Shown: piece by piece, positions 1 through 11,275 of the stretch | Numbering within the stretch: the stretch's first letter is position 1 | How the letters are laid out: every line of letters begins with the position of its first letter | Source of the DNA: Rhizomys pruinosus | Lineage: Eukaryota > Chordata > Mammalia > Rodentia > Spalacidae | Direction of reading: 5' to 3' | Length of the DNA stretch: 64,000 bases | Assembly: GCA_009823505.1 (NCBI GenBank) | Contig: VZQC01009975.1 | Span: forward strand, 937,662 to 1,001,661 | The notes under the pieces: generated by a model | What the model saw: only the letters and a program-made list of their open reading frames with translations | Databases searched by the model: none | Told to the model about the DNA's origin: nothing | Made by a program: the position numbers and the translations under genes

Positions 1-593
1 ATCACAAATCAAAAGGCCAATTACAAACAGACAGAAAGCTAGAACAACCAAGAGGCTGAGTACACTCCTATGGGACTGGAGGGCAGCAGCCCAGAGGCCC
101 ATTCCTTACAGCTTTTATTCCCAGTTAGGGGATTTCCACTGCGATTACAGTGACCCTTCCTCTGATTGGTGGGGTTTTGGTGGTTGCGGACCAGGCAGTC
201 TTTCATTGGATCAGTCCACCTGTTCTGGACTCTTTCTGTTCTTATCTATAGAGCATTTAACCTCAAAAGTGGAGCTGGCTTGAGCCATCTCCTGTTTGGC
301 AAAAACAATGGTTGTGTTTAGCAGCATGGTGAAGGCCCTTGGGGAGTGGAAGCACTCCTTCAGGGCTGGGGAAGTTCATCCTGACCTCAGGTAGCTCTGG
401 GAACTAATGACTCAAGAGCGGACTAGCAGGAAATGTGCTCTTGAAGTTGTGGTCAGAACGGGGAGGAGTCAGGGGAGCAACTGAACTCAGGTGGAGGGAG
501 TAACCATGGGAACCAGACCTGCTTCAACTAGAGAGCTGCTCCTGCACGGTTAGCCCTTTCCTTTTGATTAACTCTTTCTGACTGGTCCTAACA
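1..593 (-). mobile_element. Retroviral-type LTR, antisense, running off the left edge
   Basis: On the minus strand the element starts with TGTTAGG (587-593) and runs leftwards. Seen in sequence: two CCAAT boxes (their complements at 165-169 and 205-209), then AATAAAAG (complement of 112-119), the TATA-type box found in gammaretrovirus-like LTRs, at promoter-like spacing. An RNA start would fall near 85-95, with R/U5-like sequence continuing past base 1. The 3' end of the LTR, any target-site duplication and any internal region lie outside the window, so a solo LTR cannot be told from a provirus end. A class I type ERV is inferred from the promoter layout only. No coding sequence lies inside. 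Confidence 0.55.
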
Positions 594-1674
594 AAATAAA
601 TTCCTTTTAATGAAATTCTGTTTGTAGGTTATTAATATGGGCAGGATGGACCCAATCAATGACTTGTGTCACAAGTGTCCCCTGCTGTGCGAGGAGGCCT
701 TGTTGCCACAGCCTCACTGAAGGTTCTCATGTGGGTGGACCATGGTCCCTGATATTTTTTCTTGGAAAATTCCTTTTATTGTGGACCTCAAAACCAACTC
801 CCCATCATGTGCCACAAAGCCAGGGGCTCACTGTATGTACAGAGCCTCCTACATCAAGGTTACTTCTTGGAAGATGAAAAGCTACTACTTTATTAATTTC
901 TGACTTACAATAGCATAGTTAAGACATTTCCCATGAATTTAATATTGAGAGAGAGATGGAAAGTACATATTAATGTTCTAAAATAGTAGGACTCTACACA
1001 ATTGACACAGAGAGTGCTGACCAAGTGAATTTGTACAATGAATATTTTCAGGAGGAACATTCCTGAAACATGGGATTCTCATTGTTAGCATCTACTTTGA
1101 TAGAGTCAGCTGTTCATCCAGAACCATCCCACCAGAGCCCTAAGCATGTATACACTAGCACACATAAGTACAAGGGCCAGACTAGACTAAAATCATGGCC
1201 AGTGACTCATAAGCCAGCCTGAGATACACAAAGACACACTGACTTAAAACTCAAAAAATCAACAACAAAGAAAGCTAAATTGAAAATCTCAAACACTGTG
1301 AAGGTCAAATATTCCTGGAACAGTTCAGTGGCTTTAAACATGCTGGAAAATAAAGCAAATTGCTCAGGAGATAGACACTGACCAAACAGAAGTTAAAGTG
1401 CCTGGTGCTAGGGCTTCGAATGTGCTTGTGGACTTGCCCTACTCTCCTGTTGCTGCAGTCCACCATGGACAGAGTTAGCCTCAGGCCCTGCTCAGCCTTA
1501 GTGAACACCTGGGGAAAGGTCTGAGACTTCCTGTACCTCATGATCCTTCCAAGATCAGGCTGCATCAGCTAGACATAATGACCCACGGGCCCCTGCTGCT
1601 GGAAAGTACTGGGGATTTTCTTCCATTTTAAGTAAAACAGACAAACGTTAAACACTGAGGCTTATATAGCCCGT
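594..1674. other. Non-coding stretch, no gene recognised
   Basis: No conserved coding frame is seen. A degenerate B1-like 3' segment may lie near 1139-1262 (agccagcctgagatac, then an A-rich end), but the match is weak. The short frames here (72 and 86 codons) resemble no protein I know. Confidence 0.4.
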
Positions 1675-1886
1675 CACCTGTTGAGATTACCCATGTAGTG
1701 TAATAACTGTGCAAACATACTTGGGTTCTTTCTATTAAGCTCACTGTGACTGGACAAGATTAAGGTCTCCATCATCACCATTAACATGATCTTCTCCACT
1801 GCACCTTCCTAACAGTGGATTAGGACACACACATACCCAAGTATTTTTGCACAGTTATTACATTACACGGGTAATCTCAACAGGTG
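1675..1886. repeat. 52-bp inverted repeat with a 108-bp spacer
   Basis: The left arm (1675-1726) and right arm (1835-1886) are reverse complements over 52 bp with three mismatches (about 94%). The spacer 1727-1834 is not repetitive. Transcribed RNA could form a long hairpin. The right arm continues into aataaactgagacacag, which resembles MIR, so the left arm may be an inverted copy of an old SINE piece. No TIR/TSD pattern of a DNA transposon is evident. Confidence 0.75.
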
Positions 1887-2862
1887 AATAAACTGAGACA
1901 CAGACACATTCTGAAGACAAACTTTGAGTAAATAAGATAACCAGAGGAAAATGACACTGCAATCCTGTCATAACCTGACCCCTGTGACCATCACAAGCAT
2001 GCAGATTGAGAAAGGAGTGACTTGAATTAACTGGAGGATCACAAAAGATGCTGAGCCTGAATTTCCCTCCTCAGTTCTTGACTAGCAGAAACCACGAGGG
2101 ATTTATTCATTACTGCTGCTCTAAGACATGAAATGTAATGTGGTTTGCTGAGCCAAAGTAGATAACTGGTAAGAGAATTTGGCATAAACATTAAGTGTTG
2201 TAATAAAATTTCTAAGACACAAGGGGCTGGCATTGTTACACAGTGGGAGGAGAAACCAGGGATACCTGGATGTCCTCAGGGATCTTGTGCAGTTTGTTAG
2301 CAGAAGCCTGGGACCACCGAGGCTATCAGTGAGTGTTCAGTATAAGCAGGAAAATTTAAATGCATTCCCTTAATAAAAATCATTTAGTGTCAATACATTT
2401 AGAAACACTGTTTCCAAATAAGGTAGAAAATGGAAGAAAAAAAAAACCAAAAAACAAACAACACTTCACTGGATGAGCTATGTGAGGAGATCTCTCAGCC
2501 ATGCCCAGAACATCATGCCTGGCATCTAGCAGCCAGCTCAGAAGGAGAGAAAAGAGGAAAGATTCATAAAAAGAAGCATCCAGGCCAGGCATGCTGTTTG
2601 AGATAAAGGAACCAGAAATTTTTGATGGCAAGATTGAAATTGTTTCTTATTTCCAAGCTTTAGGAAAAAATGTGAAATATCTTGAAATGAGGAAAATCTT
2701 CCAAAGGTCACACTCAGGATCCTATGAGGAAAACATGGCTCACTAGTAAATCAAGTGTGTACATCTGGTCTTATGCAATAGTCAGAAATGTGTAAGCTGG
2801 AGCCTTGTGTAGACCAAAGTCCCTCATGGATTTATAAAGCATCATTACCCATTTTATTCATT
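1887..2862. other. Non-coding stretch, possible MIR trace at its start
   Basis: The first about 70 bases resemble MIR (aataaactgagacacag and onwards). The rest shows no repeat or coding signal that I recognise. Confidence 0.35.
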
Positions 2863-2881
2863 TAAAGTATCTAACAATCTT

Positions 2882-3130
2882 GGGGGCTGGAGAGATGGCC
2901 TAGCGGTTGAGAGCGCTGACCGCTCTTACAGAGGACCCGGGTTCGATCCCCAGCACCCACATGGCGGCTGAGAACCGTCTGAAACTCCAACTCCAGGAGA
3001 ACTCCAGTTCCAGGGGAATCCGACACCCTCTTCTGACCTCCGCGGCATTGCACGACACGGGTGCACAAACCTACATGCAGACAGTACACTCATACACATA
3101 CAAAAATAAATAAAATTAAATTAAAAATTA
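2882..3130 (+). mobile_element. B2 SINE, full length, perfect TSD
   Basis: Starts ggggctggagagatggccta and carries box A/box B-like RNA polymerase III promoter sequence (gggttcgatcc at about 2939). It ends in an A-rich tail. The 19-bp flanks 2863-2881 and 3131-3149 are identical, so this is a fairly young retrotransposition by L1 machinery. Frames across it in both directions are by-products. Confidence 0.95.
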
Positions 3131-3278
3131 TAAAGTATCTAACAATCTTAAGGCCATTGTCCTGTAGCGGTCTGCCAGGTAACAAAAAGGCAATTGTACA
3201 AATAATGGGTTTTAGGGTCATGTTTTTATACATAACCTTTTGATCATATTCCTGTGTTACAATGAGACTTGTGTATGA

Positions 3279-3285
3279 ATGTGTG

Positions 3286-3318
<33 letters not shown>

Positions 3319-3319
3319 C
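3279..3319. repeat. (GT)n microsatellite
   Basis: Nearly pure GT run interrupted once by GC. Confidence 0.95.
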
Positions 3320-3707
3320 TGTTTTCCAATGGAGAGAATTCATGCAAAATTCTTAGAAGATACAAGACATTTTGTCTGTACAACTGAACTAGATTAAGAA
3401 GAGAAAAGATTCAAAGGGGCGTCTCCCTATTATTATGAGCAGGAAGCTGGCTGAGAAAAGTACTTAGATGCAAAATCCAGCCATTTCTTACCCCAAAGGA
3501 TGACTCTGAGGTCAGAGGTGGGATCCCAGGTCTCAGGCAGTCATACTTAGCCCTCACTAAGGAATTGGTACTGTGAGCTGAAATGAATATTGTGAAGAGT
3601 AAATTGTGTGGCTTGTTCCTTGTTAGAGTAGTAAGGTCTCCGAGCTGTCCTTCTATACTGTCCTTCCCTCATCTGCTTGCTGGGCATGTGGAGAGTGCAT
3701 AACTCAC
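3320..3707. other. Non-coding stretch, nothing recognised
   Basis: No repeat family, RNA gene or coding frame is recognised here. Confidence 0.4.
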
Positions 3708-4314
3708 TGTTCTAGCTTGCTTTTCTGTTGCTGTGATAAAGCACTGACCAAAAGAAGGAATTTCTTTGTTAACAAGTTATCCCTTATCAGGGAAAGTCAA
3801 GGAAGGACCCTGGAGGCAGGAACTTAAGCAGAGACCATAGAATACTGCTTACCTTACTGGCCAGGCAGCTCCTATCTTATAAAGCTCAGGCCACCTGTCC
3901 AAGAGTGGCACTACTCACAATGGGCTAGGCCCACCTCCATCAATTAGCAATTTAAAATGCTTCACTTTGGGGCTGGAGAGATGGTCTAGTGGTTAAGAGC
4001 CCAGACTGCTCTTGCAGAGGGACCCGGGTTTGATCCCCAGCACCCACATCTGGCTGAGAACCATCTTTGACTCCAGTTCCAGGGGAATCCAACACCTCTT
4101 CTGACCTCCGCGGCATTGCACAACACGGGTGCACAAACCTACATGCAGACAGTACATTCATACACATACAAGAATAAATAAAAATTATAAAAAATAAAAA
4201 AATTTAAAAAAAATAATAAAATGCTTCACAGACATGGCCCAGGTCAATGCAATGGAGAAAATTCCTCAACTGAGGTTTCCTCTTCCCAGGTGACTTATTT
4301 GTGTCAGGTTGACA
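3708..4314 (-). mobile_element. MaLR-like solo LTR, antisense, split by a B2
   Basis: Read on the minus strand it begins TGTCAACCTGACAC (end at 4314) and finishes with ...TTTATCACAGCAAC...AGAACA (3708), giving TG...CA ends. The layout (TGTCAACTTGACAC-type start, AATAAA-type region, TTATCACAGCAA end) matches a rodent-specific LTR-like repeat I place near the ERVL-MaLR group. A B2 (3966-4216) interrupts it. No internal retroviral sequence is seen. The exact family name is not certain. Confidence 0.65.
3966..4216 (+). mobile_element. B2 SINE nested in an LTR
   Basis: The body starts ggggctggagagatggtcta and ends in a long A-rich tail. The 13-bp target duplications taaaatgcttcac at 3953-3965 and 4217-4229 match exactly and prove insertion into the older MaLR-like LTR. 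Confidence 0.93.
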
Positions 4315-4853
4315 GGCACTACCCATAATCCTTTGGTGCTGTCCATGGGCATGGCATGACTTTGCAGTGATCCAAGGGAAGATACGGTATTCCAGGATGA
4401 CACTCCAGCCTGGTTTTGTCCCCTCTGGAGATGAAAATTGTATCTTCCATGGATGTTTTCCACACAAACATGCTTGGAAAGAGAATCTAACACAAAGAAC
4501 CCACAGTGACTAAGTGCACAAAATGTTTAAAAGTGTGAGTGTGGAAATAAGTCCACTTTGCACATGGAATAGATAGAAAATATTGTGTAGAAAGTGGACT
4601 ATGTTAGGTTGTCTTCTAAAACTCTTCCAGTGAACTTTCCCCGCTAACATCTATGCCATGAAATGTCCTCTTCCACTTATGTTTAAGTGTCAAATGCGAC
4701 TTTTGAGGCTGTTATAAAGGTCATTGCCACGGCAACGTAGGTCTTTTGGTTCATTCTTGATCGGAACTATGCCACCGTCCATCTTAAGAGCAACTTGGTC
4801 AGGGCTCTGGCCAGTAACCAGTTACAAGTCACCATCCATGTGGGGAAAAACAT
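4315..4853. other. Non-coding stretch, nothing recognised
   Basis: No repeat or coding signal is recognised. A G-run (about 4890-4901) lies just downstream, inside the next SINE. Confidence 0.35.
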
Positions 4854-4854
4854 T

Positions 4855-5059
4855 TTAAAAATATTTATTATTTAATTATGTGTGTACGTGGGGGGGGGGG
4901 AGTTTGGGTGCCCACAGACTCCAGAAAGAAGACTGTCAGATCCCCTGGAATTGTAGTTATAGACTGTTATAAGACACCCCACATTAGGGTTTGGAACCAA
5001 ACTCAGGTCCTCTAGAAGAGCAGTGTGTGTTCCTAACTGCTGAGCAATTTCTCCAGCCC
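4855..5059 (-). mobile_element. Diverged B2/B3-like SINE, antisense
   Basis: Ends in the complement of the B2 head (gagcaatttctccagccct at 5040-5058) and contains the complement of the tRNA-like region (accaaactcaggtcctct). It is diverged, with a G11 run in the tail side. Confidence 0.75.
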
Positions 5060-5419
5060 TGAGAAAACCATTTTTAGTGGAACATTCACCCTATTGAAGA
5101 CTTCTGGCAACTTCAGCTCCACCCAATGCCTGACTTCAACCCCAACCTTGCAAGAGATTGAACTTCCCAATAGATAAAAAATGTAAAAGTAAGCAAGGAT
5201 TCAAGCTAGCTGTAAATGTGATCTGGAGGGAGAATTTGCAGCTCTGGCCCCACATGGAACCTTGAGGTTAAAAGCGCTTTAAATATCGTCCACTCCATCT
5301 TCCTTATGAGAGACCTTTGTAGAGCAGTTACTATCAGGCCTATGTTCCTAGTAACCAGGCATTCATTCATTATGACACAGGCCAATATATGTCATTCTTG
5401 GATTATGTTGGTTTTTAAA
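5060..5419. other. Non-coding stretch, nothing recognised
   Basis: No feature is recognised between the old SINE and the double B2 insertion. Confidence 0.35.
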
Positions 5420-5433
5420 AAGATTTTGTGTTG

Positions 5434-5682
5434 CGGGGGCTGGAGGGATGGCCTAGCAGTTAAGAGCACTGACTGCTCTTGCAGAGGACCCGGGTTCGAT
5501 CCCCAGCACCCACATGGTGGCTAAGAACCATCTGTAACTCCAATTCCAGGAGAACTCCAGTTCCAGGGGAATCCGACACCCTCTTCTGACCTGAACAGCA
5601 TTGCACGACATGGGTGCACAGACCTACATGCAGACAGTACTCTCATACACATACAAAAATAAATTTAAAAAATTAAAAAACA
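5434..5682 (+). mobile_element. B2 SINE, first of two at one target site
   Basis: The head reads gggggctggagggatggcc, the box B region is intact (gggttcgatcc) and the tail is A-rich. It is flanked by aagattttgtgttg at 5420-5433 and 5683-5696. The second B2 begins directly after the right-hand copy. Confidence 0.93.
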
Positions 5683-5696
5683 AAGATTTTGTGTTG

Positions 5697-5932
5697 GGGC
5701 TGGAGAGATGGCCAAGCAATTAAGAGTGCTGACTGCTCATGCAGACGACCCGGGTTCTATCCCCAGCACCCACATGGCAGCTGAGAACCATCTTTAACTC
5801 CAGTTCCAGGGGAATCCAACACCCTCTTCTGAACTCCACAGCATTGCGCGACACGGGTGCACAAACCTACATTCAGACAGTGCATTCATACACATAAAAA
5901 ATAAATAAAATTTTTTAAAAAGCATTTAAAAA
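5697..5932 (+). mobile_element. B2 SINE, second of two at one target site
   Basis: Begins in register with the TSD of the preceding B2 and ends in an A-rich tail before a third, one-mismatch copy of the target (aaggttttgtgttg, 5933-5946). The body differs from its neighbour, for example gggttctatcc in place of gggttcgatcc, so it is a separate insertion and not a tandem duplication of one element. Confidence 0.92.
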
Positions 5933-6112
5933 AAGGTTTTGTGTTGTACTGGACTAATATGTAGTTTTCTGCAATTGCTGTGACAGTGTTCCAATGTCAA
6001 CATCCACAAGAATAAATCTGGTTTATCTGTACATTTCAATGTCCATAAGCAATATTGAGAAGGATAATTCAACTCCAGGTATAGATGTGGATATATATTT
6101 CTCACTAAAAAT

Positions 6113-6113
<1 letters not shown>

Positions 6114-6147
<34 letters not shown>
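6114..6147. repeat. (TA)n microsatellite
   Basis: Uninterrupted TA dinucleotides over about 34 bp. Confidence 0.93.
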
Positions 6148-6150
<3 letters not shown>

Positions 6151-6311
6151 AAATAACTAGATTGCTCCTGCTTTCTTATAACAATGCTCCCTCATCACTG
6201 TATTCTCTGTAAATAATGTTAGATACATAAGACCACATAAAGTCAGGTGACCCAGCTCACCCAAATGAACCTGCTCAGTGTGGACTTTGCATGCAGGATG
6301 CAATGCTTTGG

Positions 6312-6473
6312 GGTTTTGTTTTGTTGTATTTTGTTTTTTAGACAGGGTCTCACCACATAGCATTGGCTAGCCTGGAACTCTCTATGCAGGGAGGCTAGCC
6401 TCAAACTCGTAGAGCTCTGCCTGCCTCTGCCTCCCATGTGTTGGAATTGAACTACGCACCACCATGCCCAGCC
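6312..6473 (-). mobile_element. B1 SINE, antisense
   Basis: The T-rich tail complement (6312-6342) is followed by agacagggtctcaccac and ends ccaccatgcccagcc, the complement of the 7SL-derived B1 head. Diverged copy. Confidence 0.88.
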
Positions 6474-6527
6474 TAAAAATCTTAATTAAAGATATATGCC
6501 TATAAGGAACCTGGGGAACCAGACAGA

Positions 6528-7130
6528 TTACCTTTTAATTTTTTGAGAATTTCATATATGTGTGCAACGTGTTTTGGTCATAATCATCCCCAGTCCTCCC
6601 CCTGACTTCTTCCAGATCCTCCATAACTCCCCAACCATCCAAACTTTGTGTCCTTTTATTATGTTTTAGAAACCACTGAGACCAATTTGTGCTGACGCAC
6701 ACTCACGGGTGTGGGGCCAGCCAGCAGCCATACCCTAAAGAAAATTAACTCTCACTCCCAAATAGCCATCAACTATCGGTAGCTCCTCAGGTGGCCATGG
6801 GAACCCCGAGTCTCTCTTCACCAGGCTGGAAGACTGAATTGATCTTGTGCACGTCTTGTGACGGCAACTGCAGCAGCTATGAGTTCATGAGGGCAGCAGT
6901 CATGTCGTGTCCAGAAGGTGCGGTTTTGAGGTGGTCCTCCCCAACCTCCTGCACTCAGATTGTCCTGCCCTGTCTTCTACAGTGGTCTCTGAGCCTAGAG
7001 GAACAAGGGTGTAATGTAAACGTCCCATTCATGGCTATGTATTCCACTGATACTTACTCTCTTCATTTTGACTAGTTATGAGTTTCTGATGAAGACTATC
7101 TTAATCAAAAGTCTTTTCCTTTCATCTTAG
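6528..7130 (-). mobile_element. Lx-type L1 3' UTR, antisense
   Basis: The complement of the rodent Lx/L1 3' UTR is recognisable in order: the end sequence ttgagaatttcatatatgtg (6544-6563), the region with tgaactcatagctgctg in complement (about 6873-6890), and the 5' part around agttatgagtttctgatgaag (7075-7095). No ORF2 is attached. The 94-codon plus-strand frame at 6791 is a by-product. Confidence 0.75.
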
Positions 7131-8213
7131 TATTTTTGGGTAAAGTCGCTGACATAGATTAATGTTTTCCTGTGCATGTTGCATCCCAGCAGAATCCTAG
7201 CAAACCATATAAGTATATGGTTGACTTCGGAATGAAACCAAGCCCTAAGCCTTCTGTTCTGGCTTGCTCTCAACTGTGAAATGGTCTACTCACAGAGCCA
7301 CATTGAAGGCGACATTCAAATGATCTATCAGCGAATAATCCTGTGATAAATGCAGCATTAACATGAGATGATGACAATAATGCTTAAGTGAGTTTGAATC
7401 TCACACAATTTCCGTCAATAATTAATATGCTGTTGGGTCAATAAGATAGCTGGATTGTGATCAATATTACATCATAAAAAAGTAATTGCTTAGCATTTCA
7501 ATACCATCCTTTGAAATCTAAAATGGATTACAATATTTTATTTCCCTAGGGAGTCACGTCAGCATTTTGCTGAAGGGATAAAGTTGTTCATAGAAATGCT
7601 TTGCTCCAGAGAGACAAAATTAATAGGAAAAATGGAGATATGGTCCTCAGCTTCTGGAGCATAGTTTTGTGTCTGTTCTGTTCAATCAGCCCTTCCATGT
7701 GACTCAGATTCGTGACTCTTTCATCTCAGACTCTGGAGAGGCTGACAAGGATGATTCATACGAAGTGATGATGCCACCACAGAAGGGGCTCTCTGTGGTT
7801 TTGTGTCCATTGCTTCTGTCATAACTTGAAACATCAAGTTTTCTTTCTCAGATGATAATCTTGACAATTCCATCTGCTCCAAGTCTTTCTAAATATGGAG
7901 TAGTGCTTTCTCCTTCAGTTACTAGCTATGTGGGAATATGACTAAGTTAGCTTTGAGATTTGCTTTCCTTATTTTGAAAGAAGTTCATTTCACCAAGTTG
8001 CAGATTTTCCAGTGAAATTATGTGTGTGCAAAGATCCTTAAATGGTTTGCTTCCGGTGGGAACAATGTACTAGCAGAGGGGCCATTATTGACCCAGCTCC
8101 AGGTCTATTTTGCAATCATTGTCACATACATCTCATCTACTTTCTTTCTACTATCTATGGACCCTTGAATATATGCAAGACTGTAAGAAAGATTTGATTC
8201 TGTGTTCATGCAT
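7131..8213. other. AT-rich non-coding stretch, nothing recognised
   Basis: About 1.1 kb without a recognisable repeat or exon. It is a candidate for conserved non-coding sequence only if comparison with other rodents supports it. Confidence 0.35.
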
Positions 8214-8391
8214 ATTCACTAATTGATTAATTAACCAGGATCTGCCCAGAGATGGCTCTGCCCACACTGTACTGAGCCTTCCTCTATCAGTTGGCAGTCA
8301 AGGACCAATAGGACCACAAGCGAATCTGCTGGAGCCCCCCTGCCTACATATATCTAACTTTATGTCAAGCTGACAAAAACTAACCAACACA
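8214..8391 (-). mobile_element. Fragment of MaLR-like LTR, antisense
   Basis: The end tgtcaagctgacaaaaact followed by aaccaacaca is the complement of the start of the same LTR-like family as 3708-4314. Only about 180 bp remain. Confidence 0.55.
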
Positions 8392-9235
8392 AGTGGTGAG
8401 ACACATACAGCATCTTCAACTCTCATACTCTCTTGGGATTAAAGCTATACCTAAAAGGGGGCTGGTGTCTGGAGGTGTGTATTCCAAAAGAGCATAAAGG
8501 AGATCTGTGTAGAAGAACACCCGAAATGGCTGTGGATTCTTGAGGAAGACCTGCAACGTGAAGCAGCAACACAGAGACATAGTAACATCTCTGCAGCCGA
8601 GCATTCTGAGCCATGACCTCCAGGAGGGTGGCAGGAGTCAGAAGGTGTCACTCCTGATCTTAAACAGGAACAGACAAGAAAGGGAAAACATTCTACCCAT
8701 CTGAGCACTGTAGACTCTTCTGTGTCTGCCTCTATGTCAAATGCTTTCATTTGCTGTAGCCTAGAAACAGTTTTGCATGAGAGGTATTTCCATGATAAAT
8801 GTTATTTTGAAAGACTATTGTCATAACAGAAGAACTTGAGTTCTGAACCAGTGTTGACAGGAAAACTTTGGAGCCCCTTAATAGGTAAGAATAGTCCTAC
8901 AGAAACGGAGATGGCCAGAGAGCTCATCAGGCCACTGGAGGCTGTGCCCTGCAATGACTATGCTGAGTGTCTTTGAGGAAACAGCGGGGGTTGAGAATGG
9001 AGAAACTAAGTGAAACTTCTATTTCAGGACAGAGAGAAACCACGGCAGCAATTTAGTCACTGACAGCAACATCAGAGCTCATGGGATTATTTTCTCAGAA
9101 TACCTCGAAATGACAGGTTCTACTCAGGAGACTGAAATGTAAATTACAAGGAGCTAGAATGGAAGAAAGTGACTGCCTTAAGGAAGTTTTTCATTAATCT
9201 GGGGAAACTTGCCTATCCAGGTAAAATGTAGCTAG
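8392..9235. other. Non-coding stretch, nothing recognised
   Basis: Three overlapping minus-strand frames of 62-99 codons at 8416-8750 have no recognisable domain. They share one DNA stretch, so at most one could be real. I see no promoter or splice support. Confidence 0.35.
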
Positions 9236-9390
9236 AGGGGCTGCTGAGAGGCTAACCAGGTAAAGACACTTGTCTCCAAGCCTCACGTCCTGAGTTCAAT
9301 CCCTGGGACCCACAAGGTAGAAGGAGAGAACTGACCCAGCCAAGCTGTTTTTTGACTTTCACAGGATTGCTGTGGCATGCACATGTGTGT
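9236..9390 (+). mobile_element. B3-like SINE
   Basis: tRNA-derived head (gggctgctgagaggctaac), a gagttcaatccctgggaccc box B-type region, then the B3-type segment (aaggagagaactgaccc) and a CA/TG-rich end running into a tetranucleotide repeat. Confidence 0.7.
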
Positions 9391-9401
9391 AATAGATAGA
9401 T

Positions 9402-9456
<55 letters not shown>

Positions 9457-9468
9457 GATAGATAGATA
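9389..9468. repeat. (TAGA)n microsatellite
   Basis: About 17-18 TAGA units with two TGA interruptions, directly at the 3' end of the B3-like SINE, as is usual for SINE-tail-derived microsatellites. Confidence 0.95.
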
Positions 9469-9914
9469 CTAAATCAGGTAAAAGTCCTGGGATGCAAAGT
9501 GAGGCTTTGCTGGCCCAGAAGAAGCCAGCTGTTTTGGCATGATCATCCTTGGAGAGCACCTTGGAGCAGGAACCTATGGGTGGCCTCCATGATCTCAATA
9601 GAGACTGAGCCAACAGACAGTAGGAAGAGAGAGCTGAGTCTTCTGTCTGATGAGATAAAATATGTCATCGTGAGTGAGAATCACAGTTGATCTTCCTTAG
9701 TGAGAGCTCTAAGTGAGTGAGCAGCCCAACTGGCAGCAGTTATGCCTTGGAGATTCCCTGGACAGAGCATCCAGCTGTGAGTATCTGGAACTAATTGACT
9801 GCATCAACAGAAAGTCAATACAAGAATGCTACAGGTTAGAAAAAAAAATCCTGTGCTCCTGATTGAATTATAGACACTTTGTCCTCTCAGGAAAGCCACT
9901 CCCACCACTGGCTA
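9469..9914. other. Non-coding stretch, nothing recognised
   Basis: No recognisable repeat or exon. Confidence 0.35.
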
Positions 9915-10060
9915 AAAAATTAAGGTATATCGTACAATGGAAATTGGACATAGGGCTGCCATTTGCAACAGTGATGGGAATCACACAAACATAACACTGT
10001 GAAGACGATCTCTCCCAGGAGTCCATATCGTATGATGATTCCATTTCTTTAAATCCCTTA
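9915..10060 (+). mobile_element. Old L1 3' fragment (L1M type)
   Basis: Resembles the ORF2/3' UTR junction of mammalian L1: acaatggaaa..., catttgcaacagtgatggga and agtccatatcgtatgatgat occur in L1 order. Very diverged. Confidence 0.45.
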
Positions 10061-10239
10061 TGGTGATGGATTTCTCCCTTTAAAAGTACAGATGTCTACT
10101 GGCTAGAGTTTCAGTTTGACCTCATCTAAAAGTCTCACAAATCTGGAAGCATCTTCCAAGTGACACAGCTGTGCAAAATACTGACAGGATTTCCCAATAT
10201 TGAAAATGTGTCCACTATATTCTCAGAGTACAAACAATG

Positions 10240-10386
10240 CAAGACATAGTGACACTCACCTTTAATCCCAGCACTTGGGAGGTAAATTCTGGTCGATTTC
10301 CGTGAGATGGAGGGCCAGCCTGGTCTACATAGCAAGTTCAGGCCAGCTGAAGTTATAGGAGACTCTGTCCTCCAAAAGTAGAAAAC
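10240..10386 (+). mobile_element. B1 SINE
   Basis: Contains cacctttaatcccagcactt and ggccagcctggtctacatag and ends with an A-rich run. Moderately diverged. Confidence 0.88.
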
Positions 10387-10506
10387 AATACAAACAGAAA
10401 TGAAGACAATAAAACAGTCCAGCAACAGGTGATTCATGGATCACACTGTGGCTGCCAGGACTGCTCTGCGGTCCCTCAGAGGCTTATCTCAAGAACCTCG
10501 CTTTCC

Positions 10507-10746
10507 GGGGCTGGAGAGATGGCCTAGCGGTTAAGAGCGCGGACCGCTCTTACAGAGGACCCGGGTTCGATCCCCAGCACCCACATGGCGGCCGAGAGCC
10601 GTCTGAAACTCCAATTCCAGGAGAACTCCAGTTCCAGGGGAATCCGAGACCCTCTTCTGACCTCCGAGGCATTGCACGACATGGGTGCACAAACCTGCAT
10701 GCAGACAGTACATTGATACACATACCGAAATAAAAAAAAAAAAAAA
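10507..10746 (+). mobile_element. B2 SINE, perfect 16-bp TSD
   Basis: Full-length head to poly-A tail. Flanks aagaacctcgctttcc at 10491-10506 and 10747-10762 are identical. The pure A tail (about 20 A) and perfect TSD mark it as one of the youngest insertions here. Confidence 0.95.
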
Positions 10747-10762
10747 AAGAACCTCGCTTTCC

Positions 10763-11275
10763 TAAGGTTGTGATTTTCTTCTCAGCTTTTGGCTCATTTG
10801 AGGCACTATCGCTTACTTTGTATTTAGATAAGGCTTGGATTGGTTCTAAAAATACTAGGATGAACAAAATTCAATAATGATAATCTCAGAGCAACAGAAG
10901 AGCTCCCTCAAGGATGATGTGTGAGGTACCACATGCACTTGAACCTAATTACCAGTCCAGGAGCAGCAGGCATTTCATTTTGGCTTTGTATCTGAATCCA
11001 TGCAAGCAGGAAGGGTGCAGAGCAGGAGTTCTGGAATACACAGGACTCATGATTGAATTATATACAAAGAACACCCAATAGCTCATGTTCTACTATTATC
11101 AAGCCTTGAGAACTATCCTAAAGGGAGTTCTTATGAAATACCTAAAATATACTTCCACACAAAGTAGACCTGAAAAATAATCTAAAAATTAGTGATTAGA
11201 AATCAAATTATCTTTTACCCAATAATTTTGGGATTTCAACTCTATTGACTGAAAACCACACACAGACATTGTCTT
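10763..11275. other. Non-coding stretch, nothing recognised
   Basis: No recognisable repeat or exon. Confidence 0.35.

Noticed and set aside
2930..2960. tRNA gene (gggttcgatcc box B)
   Set aside because: It is the tRNA-derived head of a B2 SINE. No clover-leaf with acceptor stem is formed.
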